Positions 1-7,954 of a stretch of DNA of 64,000 nt are shown piece by piece (position 1 is the first letter of the stretch; every line of letters starts with the position of its first letter). The notes under the pieces are model-generated. The model saw only the letters and a list, made by a program, of their open reading frames with translations, ran no database searches and was not told where the DNA came from. The stretch covers positions 3,038,001 to 3,102,000 of the forward strand of contig NC_066301.1 in the NCBI RefSeq assembly GCF_905404315.1, written 5' to 3'. The DNA is from Leptidea sinapis. Its lineage: Eukaryota; Arthropoda; Insecta; Lepidoptera; Pieridae. Both the position numbers and the translations under genes were made by a program.

Positions 1-90
1 TCCAATATCAATTAAATTAATTATATTAAAACATTACTAACTTCATGCGCAACAACAAACAATCTGTAAAATATTATACATTTGTGAAAA

Positions 91-415
91 TCTAATATAT
101 AAAATTCTCATGTCGCGGTGTTTGTAGGTAAACTCCTTCGAAACGGCTTGACCGATTCTGATGAAATTTTGAGTGCATGTTGGGTAGGTCTGAGAATCGG
201 ACAACATCTATTTTTCATCCCCCTAAATGTAGTGGTAACCGTGGTCCACGCCAAATGTATTTTTTAATTTTTTTGACATTTTTTCTAAATTTGTTTGACT
301 ATGAGTCAGCATTTAAAAATACATACAACTTCAAATTTTCACTCATCTACGATCAACCGTTACTTTTGTATCGCTATTTTAATATCGGCAATACAACGTT
401 TGCTGGGTCAGCTAG
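91..415 (+). mobile_element. Non-autonomous Helitron-like element, copy 1
   Basis: No coding capacity. The element starts with TC after a host A (position 90) and ends in CTAG before a host T (416), the termini and AT target expected of Helitrons. A short hairpin GCTG-GGT-CAGC sits directly at the 3' end (402-412), as Helitrons have. The same sequence, from the 5' TCT..ATATATAAAATTCTC to the 3' GCTGGGTCAGCTAG, recurs in reverse at 17349-17668 with the same ends, which defines the borders. I infer a HelMITE of the kind common in moths and butterflies (Lep1-like). The family name is not certain. Confidence 0.62.
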
Positions 416-752
416 TGACCTTATAATTGTGAATCTCTGTAACTTTTGCACTTAGCACAAGCGTTTACAGTTAAATAAAGGAATTCCATTACTTTTATTG
501 CACTTGATGTGAGTTTGTACAAAGAAAGTGAAATATAAATACTGCACAACTGTAATTCTTTTCAATTCATTCTAATATCAACGTAAATAAATGTAAAAAA
601 TATAGCTATGTTTCATTATATATTACTAACTAATATGTCATGAGGGCACACACTTGAAGTGGGTCGACGGTATATAGCCGTAGGTGAGGTACGGTCACCA
701 ACACGTGGTAAAAAGACAGCACGTAAAAATATTTCTTTGGAATCTATATCAA
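416..752. other. No recognisable feature
   Basis: AT-rich DNA between the Helitron-like element and a LINE 3' fragment. I see no gene, RNA or repeat here. Confidence 0.5.
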
Positions 753-1036
753 ATTAGTATATAATCCCCACCATCTGGATGTGTGGCGGTCCTCCACAGT
801 GCGGTTTTCAAGGACCTTTCTTCCTCGGACTACTAAGCTGTGAAATGAGCTTCCTTGTGCGGTGTTTCCGGGACAATACGACATGGGTAACTTCAAAAAA
901 AACGCGTACATCTTCCTTAAAGGCCGGCAACGCTCTTGTGATTCCTCTGGTGTTGCAAGAGAATGTGGGTGGCGGTGATCACTTAACACCAGGTGACCCG
1001 CACGCTCGTTTTTCCTCCTATTCCATAAAAAAAAAA
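753..1036 (+). mobile_element. 3' end of a family A LINE with poly(A)
   Basis: This fragment matches the 3' end of the family A LINE at 62.4-62.72 kb. It carries the last codons of the reverse transcriptase ORF (reading through WRSSTVRF and FLKGRQRS to the end SSGVARECGWR), a short 3' UTR with GGTGATCACTTAACACCAGG, and a poly(A) run at 1027-1036. It is a 5'-truncated, dead insertion. Other 3' ends of the same family lie at 3781-3939, 12338-12425 and 12478-12690 (reverse), 49664-49970 and 50221-50289, so this LINE is abundant locally. Confidence 0.75.
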
Positions 1037-1510
1037 TATATATATAAAATTCTTGTGTCCCGGTGTATGTTACCAAACTCCTCCGAAACAGCTGACCAGT
1101 TTTATATTAAATTTTTTGTGCATATCGGGTAGGTCTGAGAATCAGCGAACATCAATTTTTATACCCCTAAATGATATGGGTGACCCACCCCTAATTATTT
1201 TTTTTATTTTAATAACATTTTTTTTATTATGATTCAGAATTAAAAAATACATACAACTTAAAACTTTCACCCGTCTACGATCAACTTTTTTGTATCGCGA
1301 TTTTTATATTATTCTGTTCCATCCACAGATCAATCGAATATAACCATTATTGTAGTAGGTACGATAAATTTTATGTACGAAATATTTGGTAGATCTGATA
1401 ATCGGTAGTTATCTATTTTTTATACCCTAAAACTTTCAATTATTGATTTTTCATTATTACTTTTTTGCCAATACAACGTTTGCAGTCAGCAGGGTCAGAT
1501 TATTATTATT
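1037..1510 (+). mobile_element. Degenerate Helitron-like element
   Basis: Diverged relative of the element at 91-415. It shares the 5' ATATATAAAATTCT segment, the CTCCGAAAC and GGGTAGGTCTGAGAATC blocks, the TACATACAACTT and CTACGATCAACTTTT blocks, and a CAATACAACGTTTGC block near the 3' end, where the CTAG terminus is no longer clear. About 100 extra bases sit in the 3' half. It lies directly downstream of the LINE poly(A). No coding capacity. Confidence 0.5.
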
Positions 1511-2008
1511 TCAATAAAATTCAATTCATCTATCATCATCGTGATGTTAAGAAGTAGTAAAAAGGGTATAAAACGTCGGCACAAGGTCTTTTAACAGATT
1601 ATTGTCATAATATTTTTACTCGCTCATCTGAAACAAAACTCAAAATGAAGATATATATAACCTACATCAAGAAATTTATTGCCCATAAATCTAGTGAGGG
1701 TTTTCTTGTAACTATCTAAATATTTTTCTTTTATTGTATTTCGGTTTAAGGTAATACATTTTTTACCATAGCTCTAATTAAATAAATTTAATAATAAATT
1801 GGCAATCTATGTGTCATATTTTACGATTATTGATGTTTCTTTTCTGTAGCAGTCGAGTTAAAAGTGCTTTTTCGTATTATGTATGGTGTTTTAGTAACTA
1901 TTATATTAGTAATTAGTAACACACTTGTTTTACTAATATACAATTACTACATTCATTATACTGTAGATATAAATATAAAAAAATATGTGTTTGTAAAGAA
2001 ATAAAGAA
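1511..2008. other. No recognisable feature
   Basis: AT-rich DNA with many stops in all frames. Nothing is supported here. Confidence 0.5.
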
Positions 2009-2350
2009 TTGTTTAAATCAGCTAATGATCAAAATCCGCGGAACCGACGTGATCCACAAAGACTCGTTCTACATGATGTTCCCAAAATTATTAAATATAA
2101 TAAAAGTTGTGTATGTAATGGTGTTCGTGTTTATAATAAGTTACCGAGTAGCATTAAAAATTCAAATTCTAGATTATTCAAGAATAAGCTATATAGTGGG
2201 CTAAATGCTTATAATTTTTATAGTGTTGAATAATTCATGGATATGAAATTCTGATTTTCATTGTATTAAGTTAAATATTTGCGTGCTAGGAATAGTGCTA
2301 GCAAAACATTTAGAAGCTATGTTTTTTGCAAATAAATATATTATTATTAT
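2009..2350 (+). pseudogene. C-terminal tail of a LINE reverse transcriptase
   Basis: A 74-codon open frame (2009-2233) ends in a stretch containing VYNKLPSSIKNSNSRLFKNK, the kind of tail found at the extreme C-terminus of CR1/Jockey-type LINE ORF2 proteins, where the phrase 'nKLP' followed by a lysine-rich helix is typical. The sequence then runs into an (ATT)n-like tail at about 2335-2350, as CR1-like elements often have. Catalytic domains are missing, so this is a 5'-truncated dead copy. Similar tails occur at 36.2 and 43.8 kb in other families. Confidence 0.5.
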
Positions 2351-2451
2351 TCTCTTTAAGTATTACAATTTTATCTTATATTATACATTTATATATATAA
2401 CATAATATTTATAAAAAATAATATTACAAATAGAAATATAAAAAATAGAGT
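2351..2451. other. AT-rich spacer
   Basis: Short AT-rich stretch between two LINE fragments. No feature seen. Confidence 0.4.
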
Positions 2452-3160
2452 CCTGCCGGCGTTGGTTCACGACAATCCCGCGGGTGCTTAGGGCGACAGA
2501 CTGAAGAACTTCCGCACGATGCGTGACGTTCCCAAAACAGCTGCTTTCTGTAACTGACCCATAATCTAGTTATTAAGCGAGAGCCTCTTGAGATGATGGT
2601 CGAGGATCTTTGCTATAAGACCGTTTAAACGACTATTGGGACAATTATTGTTGAATCAACTTCCCACATGTCAGTAACGTCGTTTGCCAGCTTCAGGTAC
2701 TTCGACAGTTTGTCTATTTCAGCTTTCACAAGGTTATCATCACACGGAACGGTGATATCAACAATAAATGCCCGACGCTCGAACCGATCTACCAACACAA
2801 TATCAGGTTTATTAGCAATGTAGTTCTGTCCGTGATGATAGATCGGTCCCAGTAGAACTTGGCACGGCTGTTTTCCAGAACTGGCTCCGGAGTATAGTTA
2901 TAATATGGGACTTAAATGCACAATATTGTATCGAAAAGCAAGTTGCTGATGGATAATTTTTATCGTTGTATCTGTGCAAATACTCTCCATTAGCAAGACG
3001 AGAACAACCAAATCGTAGTCAGGTTACAGACGAAATCATGTCTACATCAGGTCCGTAGAGAGCCCGGTAAACCGTCCATGAAGCTCTTTTCCCCTCCATA
3101 CATTCAAGCGATCTGGAGTACTGAGTATAACCGGTTTTGGCCAATTCTCTTTATCCAAAG
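2452..3160 (-). pseudogene. LINE fragment with restriction-like endonuclease (R2/R4/Dong type)
   Basis: Read on the minus strand, about 2640-2900 encodes the C-terminal restriction-like endonuclease of a site-specific-type LINE. A frame with AKFYWDRSIITDR is followed, after a frameshift near 2830, by NKPDIVLVDRFERRAFIVDI and a lysine-rich helix (KAEIDKLSKYLKLAND). The PD..D pattern (KPD then VDIT) matches the endonuclease active site of R2/R4/Dong-clade elements, which nick target DNA for reverse transcription. Further down, 2460-2560 reads QKAAVLGTSRIVRKF, the usual C-terminus. No RT domain is present and stops interrupt the frame, so it is a dead 5'-truncated copy. The clade name is inferred; the endonuclease type is well supported. 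Confidence 0.68.
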
Positions 3161-3395
3161 AAAATCTTTATTCTTATTATTATTAAAGATAAAAAACTGC
3201 TTAATATGTGTAACTAGCCTAATTTAGATAAAGAAATTTAAAATTATGTAGTCTCTATTGTTTATATTATCCAACAAGGAGGTAGCTAGTTGCAAAACAA
3301 AAGTGCCACCATAAGTTTTATAAACAGAACCAATACAGTTCAAGAGAAATAAGACGTAATGTAACCTGAGCCAAGACATTAGAATCAAGATTCAA
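3161..3395. other. No recognisable feature
   Basis: AT-rich DNA between the LINE fragment and the tRNA-like foldback element. Confidence 0.4.
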
Positions 3396-3775
3396 GAAAC
3401 ATAAAAAAAAAAAATTAAAAACAAAATTTCATGTAAGATGCGGGTCTCAAACCCACGACCTCTCACATTTCGTGGGAGTGCTCTTTCAACTGAGCTAAGA
3501 GTTCGACTGACGTATCGTCATAAAATCTTGTATGCTTTGTTCAACTCTCCACAAGAGAGACATATCAGGTGAATTTCCTAAAATGCAACTATTGGGGTTG
3601 ATCTGGTTATTAACTGTAAAGTAGATCCTATAGAAGCCACAACCTGGGAGTTTAACAAAGTATACATGATTGTATGACAATACGTTACTCGAACGGTTAA
3701 CTCAGTTGGAAGAGTACTCGCACGGAACGCGAGAGGTCGTGGGTTCGAGTCCCACAAAAAAAATTATTAAAGATT
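3396..3775. mobile_element. Foldback element A with tRNA-like arms
   Basis: About 380 bp with long inverted arms. Each arm holds a tRNA-like sequence: minus strand at 3439-3506 and plus strand at 3689-3756. Each has an A-box-like CTCAGTTGG region, an anticodon-like stem-loop (CTCGC-ACGGAAC-GCGAG in the right arm) and a B-box (GGTTCGAGTCCCA in the right arm; the left is mutated). The two units point outward, and A/T-rich sequence follows each. The acceptor stem does not pair, so these are not working tRNAs. The central segment (TCTTGTATGCTTTGTTCAAC and a following block) recurs, in the opposite orientation, inside the related element at 35490-35864. I infer a tRNA-derived foldback or SINE-pair element; I do not know a named family. 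Confidence 0.6.
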
Positions 3776-3780
3776 ATTTG

Positions 3781-3939
3781 ACAGACATGGGTACCTTCAA
3801 GAAAAGCGCGTACACCTTCCTTAAAGGCCGGCAACGCACCTGTGATTCCTCTGGTGTTGCAAGAGAGTGTGGGCGGCGGTGATCACTTAACACCAGGTGA
3901 CCCGTACGCTCGTTTGTCCTCCTATTCCATAAAAAAAAA
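3781..3939 (+). mobile_element. 3' end of a family A LINE
   Basis: Short 5'-truncated copy of the family A LINE, with the end of the RT ORF (TFKKSAYTFLKGRQRTCDSS to a stop after RECGRR) plus the 3' UTR and an A9 tail at 3931-3939. It sits directly beside the tRNA-like foldback element, only a few bases after the end of that element. Confidence 0.72.
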
Positions 3940-4620
3940 GAGAAGGCTTTACTAGACTATACTAGATTTATATCACCAACACAATGCTTAGCATTACTTT
4001 TAAATTAACTTTATTGCAAATAAGTTAATTTTTCCATTGAGTTTATTATGCTTTCAATCGTTAACGGCCCTTTATAATTTTGTAATAAAAAATTCTAACT
4101 TTTAAACGCATTAAAAACTCCCTTTAGTGATATTGTATATTATGAAAACGTTTCCTTCGTTTTTCATTTAATGGAAGTTAAACGTGTAAACATATTAAAT
4201 GAAGCTGTGAATTTATTAAGATTACAAAGATTATAAAAACTCTATTTAAATTTGTGGCAGTAGTGTAGTAGCGGCAGCGCCGACGGATAGCAGTCAAATA
4301 GTGTATACAAAATAAACGTGCAGATTTATCTACCAGTATAGTAATTATAAAAATTGGTTTTTGCCCCTGTTTTTTTTTTTTTATATTGACACACAAATTA
4401 CACAAATTATCTTGCCCCAAATTAGGCATAGCCTGTACCATGGGTACAAGAGAACGATATATTTAATGCAATATACTTACAAACTTTTAAACATACAAAA
4501 ATACATATAAACTGACTCGGAAACAAACATTCATCATATTAATTATTGCACCTACCAGGATTCAAACCGTCCTGGGTTTGAATTCCCAGTTTGAAAGAAA
4601 AATGTTTTCGAAGGATGAAC
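3940..4620. other. No recognisable feature
   Basis: AT-rich DNA. A minus-strand open frame at 4178-4441 has no recognisable similarity and composition like its surroundings, so I do not call it a gene. Confidence 0.45.
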
Positions 4621-4632
4621 AAATGATAAAAT

Positions 4633-4863
4633 AAAATTTATTGAATAAGGCGTTACTTTGCGGAAATCCATAACTATACAAATTATTTAAGTTTTCTTTA
4701 GTGTTAATTCCGCCAATATTTGTCTTTAAAACAGTCTCGTGCCAGATTTTGGCGAGACAACACGTCCTGAGGATGCCTCGTGTAGAGGCGAAACACGTGT
4801 CGAATTGTTTTAAAGACAAATATTGGCGGAATTAACACTAAAGAAAACTTAAATAATTTGTAT
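4633..4863 (+). mobile_element. Palindromic ribozyme-bearing element (Penelope/retrozyme-like), copy 1
   Basis: A 231-bp element with perfect 59-bp inverted arms (4675-4733 and 4806-4864) around a 72-nt centre that holds a candidate hammerhead ribozyme (4759-4809). It is flanked by a 12-bp direct repeat AAATGATAAAAT (4621-4632 and 4864-4875), which looks like a target-site duplication and overlaps the arm by one base. A second copy with the same outer ends lies at 54086-54256 with a 9-bp duplication. Variable duplications of about 9-12 bp plus a hammerhead fit Penelope-like elements or animal retrozymes, and do not fit a cut-and-paste MITE. On the minus strand the left arm continues into ATGGATTTCCGCAAAG, possibly the start of a lost ORF. 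Confidence 0.6.
4759..4809 (+). ncRNA. Candidate type I hammerhead ribozyme
   Basis: The conserved core is present in order. CTGAGGA (4767-4773) matches CUGANGA. After one extra U, stem II is GCCTC (4775-4779) pairing with GAGGC (4785-4789) around loop GTGTA. Then GAAA (4790-4793). Stem III is minimal (A4793-U4800 and C4794-G4799, loop ACGT). The cleavage triplet is GUC (4799-4801). Stem I pairs 4802-4803 with 4765-4766 and 4806-4809 with 4759-4762 around a 2x2 internal loop. Very short stem III is a known trait of hammerheads in Penelope-like elements and animal retrozymes, which are thought to act as dimers. Activity is inferred from base pairing only; the extra U after A9 is the one deviation. 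Confidence 0.55.
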
Positions 4864-4875
4864 AAATGATAAAAT

Positions 4876-5078
4876 GGCCACCATTCAAATAAAAAGTATG
4901 TTTCTGCTAGCTTTGGCAGTTAAAAATGAAAAGAAAAAATTATTATCGGCGCAAATACTACAACACGAATTGAAAACACGCGCACGTGAACCGAGCCCCA
5001 TAAATACGGCCGCATTTCAAAACACATGCAGTAGCACGGGCGCCGGGTCCTATAAATACAGCCGCACGGTCGACACTT
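4876..5078 (+). promoter_or_regulatory. Probable LTR promoter half, split by the LINE
   Basis: GC-richer than its flanks, with two near-identical TATA-type blocks, CCATAAATACGGCCGCA (4998 on) and CCTATAAATACAGCCGCA (5049 on). The LINE inserted about 22 bp after the second TATA box, that is at the expected transcription start. Across the insertion the sequence resumes at 10165 with AGTCAGTCGTGC and an AATAAA at 10229-10234, giving a promoter followed by a poly(A) signal within roughly 300 bp. This layout is that of a retrotransposon LTR. I could not define the LTR ends or an internal region, so a non-LTR origin remains possible. Confidence 0.4.
5072..5078 (+). repeat. Target-site duplication, left (GACACTT)
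   Basis: GACACTT stands immediately before the LINE 5' end and again right after its poly(A) at 10158-10164. This marks copy 1 as a complete insertion made by target-primed reverse transcription. Confidence 0.65.
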
Positions 5079-5507
5079 GTCTCGGCCCCCGCGCCGAGCA
5101 GACTACTACACGCGCCTGTGCTCACGCCCCGCTACGCCGCCAAGCTACGCCCAGTGCTACGCAACGCAGCACCGCTACGTGTGGTACGAGGTATATACTA
5201 CGCAAAGTTCGACTGGTTACGTCGAATTCGTTCCAGTCCGCAGCTTATTTACAGCAATTTTTATTGTAGTAAGTGAGTTGCGTGTCATCGCGGTTGAGCT
5301 GAAGGATACCTAACGGTGACAACTAACTCGGCTAACGTTGACCCGGTGCGTTTCTCAGGCCTCCTGACCTGAGAGAAACCGGACGACCCGATCCCATAGC
5401 ACTTGGGTTTTCCCAAGGGTGACGGTTCGCGGCTATAACCATTAGGAATAGCCGCGTCACTTCCAACCCCCGTTGCTCCCTGCCCTCGGCGGGGAGGCTT
5501 CATCAGC
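5079..5507 (+). promoter_or_regulatory. 5' UTR of the Jockey-like LINE
   Basis: GC-rich leader shared with copy 2 (minus strand, 26149-26578). It contains repeated GCTACG/CGCTACG words and a CTCACTTACTACAATAAAAA-like block, read here in the other sense around 5260. LINEs of this class use an internal promoter in the 5' UTR; I see no TATA box inside it, which is usual. Confidence 0.5.
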
Positions 5508-7031
5508 ATGGCTCCATCAGCGGACCATGTCATCGCTGTTGTAGTCCAGATTGTGGCTTTGCTTAAAGCCGCAAATCTCCATTTCGATCAGTCACTAGTC
5601 GATAGCCTCTCCTCCGCATTCAACACTCCATGTCGGCCCCTTGCTGACTCCCCCGACCCCTCCGCTCACAAAACTACTCCCGAGGACATGGAGTTCACCG
5701 ACTCCGTCTCCTGCGGCCGAAAGCGGCCAGTCCAGTCCTCCTCCTCTGAGGACTCTGACAACCGAACTGTCACTGGCTCCGTTGTCAACACCTGCCGATG
5801 TCCCTCTGGAGAACCTTTCCAAATGGTTCAATCCAGGAAGAAGTACCAGTCCAAGCGCTCAGCCACCTCCACGGATAACGTACTCTCCGCCCCAACCCCT
5901 GTCCCTCTAATGTCTCTCGACATTAGCTTGCCCGAGGTCTCTATCACCTCATCTATAAAGCCAGCCACGCGCTGCACGCCTGTCCTCCCTGCAAATAAGC
6001 CCCCACCGCCTATCTTCATTCGAGACAAGGCAAAGTGGACTTATGTTGCACAGCTCTGCGCCGACAAAAAGGTGCAATACACCCGAGCTACCAACACGGG
6101 TGAAGCTATCCGCGTAGTCGTCCCGACTACGGAGGACTTCCGAGTCCTCACTCGCCTCCTCACTCATAAGAGTGTCGCAAACCACACTTATGCGCTCCCG
6201 GAAGTGCGCAAAGTGAAAGCCATTCTACGTGGCGTCCCTTGTGAGCTCCCCAGTGAGGTCATCCTGGAGGACCTGACCATGCAAGGGTTCAAGGCCGAGG
6301 CTGTACACAAAATGTACAGCCGATCCGGCAAGAAATACCCTCTGGCTCTGGTTATCCTAACCAATGTCCCCGAGTTGAGGGAAATTTTCAAGTGAGAGCT
6401 CATCGTATGTGGGCTCTCAATCATCCGAGTAGAAGCTCCACACAGACGGGGCTTTCCAGGGCAGTGCCATCGCTGCCAGCTTTATGGCCACGCAGCTGCG
6501 AACTGCTCAACCCCGCCTAGGTGCGTCAAGTGCCTAGAGCCTCACACAACCAAGGAGTGCAAACGCACCCGCTATGCGGAGACTCCTCCCGCTTGCGTCC
6601 TTTGTGGGCAGGAAGGACATCCCGCGAACTACCGCGGATGTCCCCACGCCCCTCGTCCCTCAACAACGAAGACTGCTAAGAAGCAGTCTTCAAAACCAGG
6701 GCCACCTCCGGCCACTGGCGTGAACTTTCCTCAACTGAGGAACAGGACAACCGGGCCTTTACTCTCCACTTCTTGGAGACAAGCAGCCCCGGTCTCCCAG
6801 ACATCTAATGTCAATTCCCGCCCCGTGCAAGTCACCCCGAGTTGCCGCAGATGGGCAACACCTCCTCAACCAGACTCAGGAGTGCATAACCCCCTGAGTT
6901 TCTTGACGAATGGAGAATTCGACATTAAAGAATTCAACATTCTAGCCAACAAATTCAAAACAGCTAGGTCTCCACATGAGCGCCTTATTGCGATGATAGA
7001 GCACCAAGACTTGGTGAATTCTATGTACTAA
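5508..7031 (+). pseudogene. LINE ORF1 (gag-like, zinc knuckles), one stop
   Basis: ORF1 binds the element RNA and helps target it. The frame runs 507 codons from ATG 5508 to TAA 7029-7031, broken once by TGA at 6393-6395 (where copy 2 has GGA, Gly). N-terminal part is Ser/Pro-rich; from about residue 160 a PRE_C2HC-type region begins (PPPPIFIRDKAKWTYVAQLC onward); after the stop come three Cys-His knuckles (CHRCQLYGHAAANC, CVKCLEPHTTKEC, and CVLCGQEGHPANYRGC). The stop codon overlaps the ORF2 start as TAATG (7029-7033). The protein is 75-80 percent similar by eye to ORF1 of copy 2. Without readthrough only the part before the knuckles would be made. Confidence 0.85.
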
Positions 7032-7954
7032 TGTCCCAATCGCGTAACGCTTCATCACAGAACATGGGTTGAGTAAAGCCTCAGGGCGTATCACTTGTCT
7101 CATTCAATACGCGTGGGCTGCGCACCAACCTCCCAGATATTAAGGAATTTGTTCGCAATAAGGACCTCGACCTATTACTTATCCAAGAAACATTCCTTAA
7201 ACCCGACGCGTCAAAGGGATTATCGATCCCTTCCTACTCTCTTGTACACAATGGCAGAGCCGACGACCGTAGTGGCGGAGGCACAGCCATTTACTACAAG
7301 AGAAACCTTCATTGCTCGCAAATCGCTACTCCAGTGCTTACCAACATGGAAGCAACCGTTTGTCAGTTGGGCATGTCAGGACATCCGTCTCTGATCATAG
7401 CCTCAATCTACCTCCCTACTCTCAAGATCCCTCTCCAGAGCGACCTTGAGACTCTTCTCTCACTCTTCACAGTCATCTTGTTTGGAGATTTCAACTACAA
7501 ACACACTGACTGGAAGTGCCTATCAACAAACGGGAATGGCATCAAGCTCCGCCATCTAATTAGGTCTATGGACTTAGACGTCCTAAGTCCCACCTCTCCA
7601 ACACACTACCCGGATAACGTAGCACACTCTCCCGATATTTTAGACATCGCCTTGCTCAAGGGTGTCGCTCTTAATTTAAGGGCGATCGAACCACTCGATG
7701 ACCTGGGCTCCGACCATCGTCTTGTCTCCCTCAAGCTCGGGCCCCATGCCCCCACCCCTACCACCACTCACCCTAAAACCCTCACCAACTGGGAGGGTTA
7801 TATTGAGTCTCTTGCATCAACTTTTGATGCCCCCAAATCGCCATATGCAATCTCGTCCAACTATTTTGATAATACGGATAAGATTGACATCACGGTAAAA
7901 GCACTTACCCAAACAGTGCAGTCCGCTCTCCATGACTCCCGCTTGATGTCATGA
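7031..7954 (+). pseudogene. LINE ORF2, APE-type endonuclease part
   Basis: Starts at ATG 7031 overlapping the ORF1 stop (TAATG). It encodes an apurinic-endonuclease-like domain that nicks target DNA: SLVSFNTRGLRTNL at the start, LLLIQETF (catalytic Glu), LFGDFNYKHTDW (Asp/Asn) and LGSDHRLVSLKLG (Asp-His). One stop TGA at 7070-7072 interrupts it 13 codons in; the copy 3 fragments have CGA there, so this is a CpG-type transition. The frame ends at TGA 7952-7954, which overlaps the ATG of the RT frame as ATGA. The fragments of copy 3 end this frame at the same place, so the split may be ancestral in this lineage. Confidence 0.82.

Noticed and set aside
3689..3756. tRNA-like sequence as a true tRNA gene
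   Set aside because: A and B boxes and the anticodon-like loop are good, but the acceptor stem does not pair and the unit occurs only as part of the foldback family.
3439..3775. CRISPR-like repeats
   Set aside because: The repeated tRNA-like units are inverted pairs in eukaryotic transposon DNA, not regularly spaced direct repeats.
4874..5269. 131-codon plus-strand frame over the LTR-like promoter and LINE 5' end
   Set aside because: It crosses the insertion border of the LINE at 5079, so it cannot be an original gene.
5595..5831. Open frames opposite or beside LINE ORF1 in copies 1 and 2
   Set aside because: Shadows of the GC-rich ORF1 coding sequence in other frames.
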